DNA of 36,935 nt, taken from the NCBI RefSeq assembly GCF_017430385.1, contig NZ_JAFRNB010000021.1:1-36935 (forward strand), in the 5' to 3' direction. Both the position numbers and the translations under genes were made by a program. The DNA is from Treponema sp. (lineage in GTDB: Bacteria > Spirochaetota > Spirochaetia > Treponematales > Treponemataceae). Of the stretch, positions 33,393 to 36,935 are shown one piece after another. The notes under the pieces are model-generated. The model was not told the origin of the DNA, did no database searches, and was given only the letters and a program-made list of their open reading frames with translations. Within the stretch, counting starts at the first letter, position 1, and every line of letters starts with the position of its first letter.

Positions 33393-34165
33393 TTTGAGGT
33401 CTCCTGTATATATTCTTTCTGGATAAATGAATCCAGTTCATTTGATTTGTCTTTGTGACTCGACTGCAAAAGTATTTTCTCGACAATCGTGTCTCTTTTG
33501 CCATCCGTCAATTCTGACCACAAATCAATCATTCCTCTATGAATTGCTTTCAAATCATCTGCAAAATATTTGCAAATTTCTTGTGAATAAATCTGTTCTT
33601 TATCCAAGATATAAATTTCATATTCAAAATCAACGAAATCTTTTATCGCACGAATTTTAGTACGAAAAACGACATCTTCATCAGCTCCATAAGCAATTTC
33701 AGAAGAACGGTCATTTTGCAAGTTGTCTATGCTTCGTCTTATAATGTTATGCAAAGTCATTTCGTGAAATTCACGGTAAATTTTCTGATAATCCCCCGAA
33801 ATTCCTTTATATCGTTTAAGTGCACGAAATCCCCAGCCAATAGCCCAAGCATAATATTGTTTGTCCATAAGCAAGAATCCTATCATTCGGGAAAGATGGG
33901 CATCGGTACGGAATAAGTCAGCGTCGAACTTTCGGCTGTTGTTCTTTTTCTCTTTTTCAAGTTCTTTTTTTACCAAATCGCTAACAGTTATCTTTGTGAT
34001 AAACACAGGAACTGCAAGTGCAATCGAAATCGTTATCGCAATCAGGGCGATAAATGCACCAAGTTGCGAACTCACAAACTGCCCCGGCACTTGAGCAGAA
34101 GATTCCCCCGCAACCAAGAAACCTGTCGCCATAAAGCAAAAGAAAACCGCTGTCAGTTTTTTCAT
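33389..34165 (-). CDS. Membrane protein of unknown function, first gene of the DGR operon
   Basis: A 258-aa protein. It has a signal-type start (MKKLTAVFFCFMATGFLVAG), a strong membrane helix at about 35-57 (LGAFIALIAITISIALAVPV), then a charged linker (KKELEKEKKNN) and a helical soluble part of about 180 residues with no known motif. Within it are YYAWAIGWGFRALKRY and VDFEYEIYILDKEQIYS. AAGGAG precedes the ATG. Its stop overlaps the DGR target start (ATGA), so the two proteins are made together. It may anchor, export or signal for the variable protein. That is inferred from position only. Confidence 0.7.
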   Translation of the reverse strand: MKKLTAVFFCFMATGFLVAGESSAQVPGQFVSSQLGAFIALIAITISIALAVPVFITKITVSDLVKKELEKEKKNNSRKFDADLFRTDAHLSRMIGFLLMDKQYYAWAIGWGFRALKRYKGISGDYQKIYREFHEMTLHNIIRRSIDNLQNDRSSEIAYGADEDVVFRTKIRAIKDFVDFEYEIYILDKEQIYSQEICKYFADDLKAIHRGMIDLWSELTDGKRDTIVEKILLQSSHKDKSNELDSFIQKEYIQETSK

Positions 34166-34212
34166 TTTTCAAACTCCTTCTGATTTGTTCCAAGCAAATT
34201 TAAAATCGCAAC

Positions 34213-34256
34213 GCCGCCAAAAAGCATTCCCTGTTTCGGAAACACCACTTGGCGGC
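34213..34256 (-). promoter_or_regulatory. Leader hairpin of the DGR operon
   Basis: A perfect 8-bp stem (GCCGCCAA at 34213-34220, TTGGCGGC at 34249-34256) has an inner GTTTC/GAAAC hairpin. It lies 48-91 nt before the first gene. On the minus strand only a weak T-rich stretch follows, so it may be a 5' leader structure or an attenuator. No other gene is seen in 34166-34518. Confidence 0.4.
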
Positions 34257-34320
34257 TTTGTGTGAGAATTTTTGTATGTGATGTGAATGGAATTACAGAC
34301 TTACGGGCAGACTTCGCCCA

Positions 34321-34353
34321 AATGAACAATGAACAATGAACAATGAACAATGA
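34321..34353. repeat. Seven-base tandem repeat AATGAAC
   Basis: Four full copies and a partial fifth copy of AATGAAC run head to tail. The unit length is not a multiple of three and no real gene covers it. It lies between the divergent DGR operon and the nucleotidyltransferase module, where copy-number change could alter promoter spacing. Confidence 0.9.
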
Positions 34354-34518
34354 TTTTCCGCGCGGGGCGGGCGTGTCAAGAGCTTACGAGAGAAATTCGT
34401 GTTTTTTGCGCAAAAATTGTTCATTAGAAGAAGTTTATAGCATTTGTGAAGTTTTTACAAGGAAAGGAAATCCAAAAAGTTTTTTTACAAAACAACAAAA
34501 CTATGCTAAAATAAAACC

Positions 34519-34914
34519 ATGACTTCAGAAAAACGCAATCAGATTTTAGAAACTCTCAACTGGGATATGGACATCAGCAAGGAAGAACTTCAAAATCTCA
34601 TTCTTGGTGAGAGGGCAGAAGTTGGCGGCCTTACACGGGAAATGCTTTTTCTCCGCTCTTTGGAGCGTGTCGCGTGGCACAACCTTGTTCCGCTTTGGAA
34701 TGGTATAGACGAATGTTGCAAACTTTACACCGAAAATGTCAGAAGGGGATTGAGAAATAATGAGTTCAGACAAAAATACGACTTCATATTCGGATTATTA
34801 CGAAAAAAAACTGTACACGCTCCAGAATGGGGTTCTGAATATTGTGAAAACATCAGGCACACCTTTTTATCTGACCGGTGGAACCGCCCTGAGCAGGGGC
34901 TACTACAAGCATAG
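34519..34914 (+). CDS. Small partner of the AbiEii-type toxin, probably frameshifted at its end
   Basis: The frame starts MTSEKRNQILETLNWDMDIS and continues GGLTREMLFLRSLERVAWHN, a small helical protein like those upstream of AbiEii-type nucleotidyltransferases, so it is the presumed antitoxin. The open frame runs to 34914, 155 nt into the next gene, which is unusual. If the GGGG at 34745-34748 had one more G, the product would end VRRGIEK with TAA at 34758-34760, giving the usual TAATG coupling to the toxin start. The residues after that point look like a shadow of the toxin gene. The true product is therefore probably about 80 aa. I cannot tell a real mutation from a base-calling error. Confidence 0.6.
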   Translation: MTSEKRNQILETLNWDMDISKEELQNLILGERAEVGGLTREMLFLRSLERVAWHNLVPLWNGIDECCKLYTENVRRGLRNNEFRQKYDFIFGLLRKKTVHAPEWGSEYCENIRHTFLSDRWNRPEQGLLQA

Positions 34915-35473
34915 ATATTCAGACGACCTTGATTTTTTCGTCAACAAAGATTCGGATTTCTCAAAATACACAGATTGCGTTATTTCAGCATTGTCGGATT
35001 CTGGCTACATATGGGATACAGACACGGAGTTTTACAAAACTGCTGGATTCTATACGATGAAGATTCATCATAAGGATTTTCCGATGGGACTGAAAATTGA
35101 TTTTGTAAATGATGTAGCCGCACATTTCGGAGAGATTCAAGAAACGGATTTTTTTCACAGAACGGATTCGGTTAGAAACATTCTTTCAAACAAGATTTCG
35201 GCATCCGTTCGCTTTGCGGGAAAAGATATGGTAGATATTCGGGAAATCTGCCTGCATGAAAAATTCAACTGGTCAGAAATTTTTGAAGAAGTCAGTCAAA
35301 AAGAATTGGGCTTGGAGCCGGACACCGTTTCCCAAATAATCGAGGGAACACCAAAATCAGCCTTTGAAAAAATCAAATGGATAGCAAAACCGACTTGGGA
35401 ACAATTCCAAAGCGACTTAAAAACTATTTCAGAAGATATGCTCAAACTTTCTTCAAACAGCCTCGCACAGTAA
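34760..35473 (+). CDS. AbiEii/AbiGii-type nucleotidyltransferase, putative toxin
   Basis: A 237-aa protein of the AbiEii family. FYLTGGTALSRGYYKHRYSD has the GG motif (Gly40-Gly41) and DDLDFF (55-60) has the catalytic DxD-type acids of the nucleotidyltransferase fold. KIDFVND later provides a third acid. Family members act as GTP- or CTP-using toxins that stop growth and block phage, neutralised by a partner gene just upstream. That is the arrangement here. A candidate ribosome site (AAGGGG) lies about 12 nt upstream, in the same G-run that breaks the partner frame. It sits inside the DGR island but on the opposite strand. Confidence 0.82.
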   Translation: MSSDKNTTSYSDYYEKKLYTLQNGVLNIVKTSGTPFYLTGGTALSRGYYKHRYSDDLDFFVNKDSDFSKYTDCVISALSDSGYIWDTDTEFYKTAGFYTMKIHHKDFPMGLKIDFVNDVAAHFGEIQETDFFHRTDSVRNILSNKISASVRFAGKDMVDIREICLHEKFNWSEIFEEVSQKELGLEPDTVSQIIEGTPKSAFEKIKWIAKPTWEQFQSDLKTISEDMLKLSSNSLAQ

Positions 35474-35488
35474 AGTTTTCAACACAAA

Positions 35489-35523
35489 CAAAAAACTCCG
35501 CCACCCTTACGAGCAACGGAGTT
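35489..35523 (-). terminator. Intrinsic terminator of the alcohol dehydrogenase gene
   Basis: Stem AACTCCG (35494-35500) with CGGAGTT (35517-35523), then a T-run on the minus strand. It uses the same stem as the terminator at 29047 behind the adh fragment. Confidence 0.75.
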
Positions 35524-35542
35524 TCCCTAATCAGAGTTTGTT

Positions 35543-35647
35543 TTACTGTTTCTCGACCGAGAATCGCAAAGCGATTCTTGTAAGCAAAGGAGTCTACTCC
35601 TTTGTGACCAAGAACGGCAAGGCCGTTCTTGTAAGAAAAACAGTTTA
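35543..35647 (-). repeat. Two 51-bp in-frame repeats of the adh gene end, with stop codons in hairpin loops
   Basis: In the adh frame, stop codons fall at 35645-35647 (TAA), 35594-35596 (TAG) and 35543-35545 (TAA), each exactly 51 bp apart. They are preceded by codons for VDKQ, VTKE and VEKQ. The first two stops lie in the loop of a hairpin, AAACAG-TAAA-CTGTTT and AAAGGAG-TAGA-CTCCTTT. Between stops is a second 10-bp hairpin (35609-35618 with 35622-35631; 35558-35567 with 35571-35580). Stem sequences differ but pairing is kept. Confidence 0.7.
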
Positions 35648-36898
35648 CTGTTTATCCACAAATTCCTCAGTGTAGTAAGCGTCTGTAAGGATCTTCTTCA
35701 TGTCCTCAACGAGTGGAACGCGTGGGTTAACTGGAGAACACTGATCCTCGTAAGCGAGGTAAGCGAGTTTCTCAACGTTAGCGAGATACTCTTTTTCATC
35801 CAAGCCCTGTCCCTTGAAGTTCATGACGATGCCCAAGCGCATACCGAGCTCACCACAAGCCTTAGCATAAGACTCTACGCCCTCTTCAATTGTTTTTGCA
35901 GGAAGACCGAGCATACGAGCGAGTTCGCAGTATCGCTCAGCAGCCTTGAAGTAGTTGTACTTCGGCCATGTTGAGATCTTGTCTGGCTGTGTTCCATTGT
36001 AACGGATTGTGAATGGCAAGAGGATTGCGTTAGCGCGTCCGTGTGGAACATGGAACTCACCACCAATCTTGTGAGCCATAGAGTGGTTCATACCCAAGAA
36101 TGCGTTTGCGAATGCCATACCTGCGAGACAAGAAGCGTTGTGCATCTTCTCGCGAGCTTCTGTGTCGGCACCGCCGTTGTTGTAAGAGCGTTCGAGGTAC
36201 TGGAATACCATCTTGATAGCCTGAATACAGAGACCGTCTGTGTAGTCGTTAGCCATTGTTGAAACATAAGCTTCTGTTGCGTGTGTAAGAACATCCATAC
36301 CTGTGTCGGCAACGATCTTCTTTGGCAAGCCATAAGTGAATGTTGGGTCAACGATAGCGATTGTTGGTGTGAGTGAGTAGTCAGCGAGAGGATATTTCTT
36401 GTGCTCTGTTTTGTCTGTGATAACAGCGAACGGAGTAACCTCTGAACCGGTCCCTGATGTAGTTGGGATACAAACAAGCTGAGCTTTTTTGCCCAAGTCT
36501 GGGTAGCGGAATGCACGCTTACGGATATCCATGAACTTCTGTTTGAGGTCGTTGAAGTCAACTTCCGGGTACTCGTAGAAGAGCCACATACCTTTAGCAC
36601 AGTCCATAGAAGAACCACCACCAAGAGCGATGATTGTATCTGGAGCGAATGTGCGCATAAGCTCAACGCCTTCGCGTACAGTCTGGATTGATGGATCCGG
36701 CTCAACATCGCAGAAGAGCTGGTACTGAACAGGATCGCGGCGGAGCTTGAGCTGGTCAGTGATTTTGTCAACGAAGCCAAGCTCAACCATAGAGCGGTCT
36801 GTTACGATGATAACTTTGTGAACGCCCTTCATCTGATGGATATATTCGATTGAGTCACGCTCAAAGAAGATTTTTGACGGTACTTTAAACCACTGCAT
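35645..36898 (-). CDS. Iron-containing alcohol dehydrogenase, AdhE C-domain type
   Basis: A 417-aa enzyme that reduces acetaldehyde to ethanol with NADH. The start MQWFKVPSKIFFERDSIEYI and the blocks IALGGGSSMDCAKGMWLFYE, TTSGTGSEVTPFAVI and EKMHNASCLAGMAFANAFL match the alcohol-dehydrogenase half of AdhE. Metal ligands are visible in DTGMDVLTHATEA (Asp, His) and NHSMAHKIGGEFHVPHG (two His). The aldehyde dehydrogenase half is absent. GGAGA stands 9 nt before the ATG at 36898, so it is a stand-alone form and not a truncation. A longer frame to 36934 would contain the ribosome site. It has its own terminator. Its last 507 bp recur at 29152-29658. Confidence 0.93.
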   Translation of the reverse strand: MQWFKVPSKIFFERDSIEYIHQMKGVHKVIIVTDRSMVELGFVDKITDQLKLRRDPVQYQLFCDVEPDPSIQTVREGVELMRTFAPDTIIALGGGSSMDCAKGMWLFYEYPEVDFNDLKQKFMDIRKRAFRYPDLGKKAQLVCIPTTSGTGSEVTPFAVITDKTEHKKYPLADYSLTPTIAIVDPTFTYGLPKKIVADTGMDVLTHATEAYVSTMANDYTDGLCIQAIKMVFQYLERSYNNGGADTEAREKMHNASCLAGMAFANAFLGMNHSMAHKIGGEFHVPHGRANAILLPFTIRYNGTQPDKISTWPKYNYFKAAERYCELARMLGLPAKTIEEGVESYAKACGELGMRLGIVMNFKGQGLDEKEYLANVEKLAYLAYEDQCSPVNPRVPLVEDMKKILTDAYYTEEFVDKQ

Positions 36899-36935
36899 AT
36901 TATTTCGTCTCCTACCCAGTTTTTTGATGTTCAAA

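Noticed and set aside
34162..34350. 62-codon minus-strand frame upstream of the DGR operon
   Set aside because: Its start is made by the AATGAAC repeat read backwards, and the product is low complexity with no ribosome site.
35645..36898. Truncated bifunctional AdhE
   Set aside because: A proper ribosome site stands before the ATG and the upstream frame is not aldehyde dehydrogenase, so a stand-alone enzyme is the simpler reading.

Overview
The window looks like chromosome from a free-living or gut-type, starch-fermenting spirochaete, most likely a Treponema. This is inferred, not proven. The reasons are the run of relaxed lipoboxes (FDSC, TTSC, FVSC, FFSC, LLSC), surface amylases carried as lipoproteins, abundant c-di-GMP and Cache sensor genes, an AdhE-type alcohol dehydrogenase, and a diversity-generating retroelement (DGR), an element already known from Treponema. 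No rRNA, tRNA or CRISPR array was seen.

1-13.7 kb: the start of gap (cut by the window edge) and, upstream on the same strand, a five-gene starch cluster. It holds a 1202-aa alpha-amylase, a two-Ig-domain lipoprotein, a 48-aa exported peptide, an 891-aa alpha-amylase and an 1848-aa two-enzyme debranching enzyme/alpha-amylase. The three enzymes share the same roughly 240-aa N-terminal module, for which I know no family name. Together they would cut starch at the cell surface and feed glycolysis (gap) and ethanol formation (adh, far right).

13.7-25.3 kb: mostly core genes. They are a SpoT/Mesh1-like HD hydrolase, valS, a TrpR-like regulator, a GGDEF(degenerate)-EAL phosphodiesterase facing a Cache-GGDEF cyclase, argG behind a promoter covered by three ARG-box-like palindromes, a uracil-DNA-glycosylase-like protein and an MgtE-like transporter without CBS domains.

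25.3-29.1 kb: accessory DNA. It has a low-GC lipoprotein of unknown role, an XRE regulator whose stop codon lies in a 144-bp hairpin-rich MITE-like element, and a PIN protein with a small overlapping partner.

29.1-36.9 kb: an island flanked by two direct copies of the 3' end of an alcohol dehydrogenase gene. The left copy is a 507-bp fragment and the right copy is the full gene. Inside is a complete DGR. Its parts are a CsgG-domain/C-type-lectin-like target protein with its variable repeat (VR), avd, an Asn-codon-rich template repeat (TR) and a reverse transcriptase with IGNFTSQ and YVDD. TR and VR align without gaps over 110 bp and differ at 14 sites, every one an adenine in the template. 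A membrane protein overlaps the target gene by 4 nt, and a second CsgG-domain protein follows the reverse transcriptase. An AbiEii-type nucleotidyltransferase module sits on the other strand. Behind both adh copies lies an in-frame 51-bp tandem unit that repeats the end of the gene, including its stop codon.
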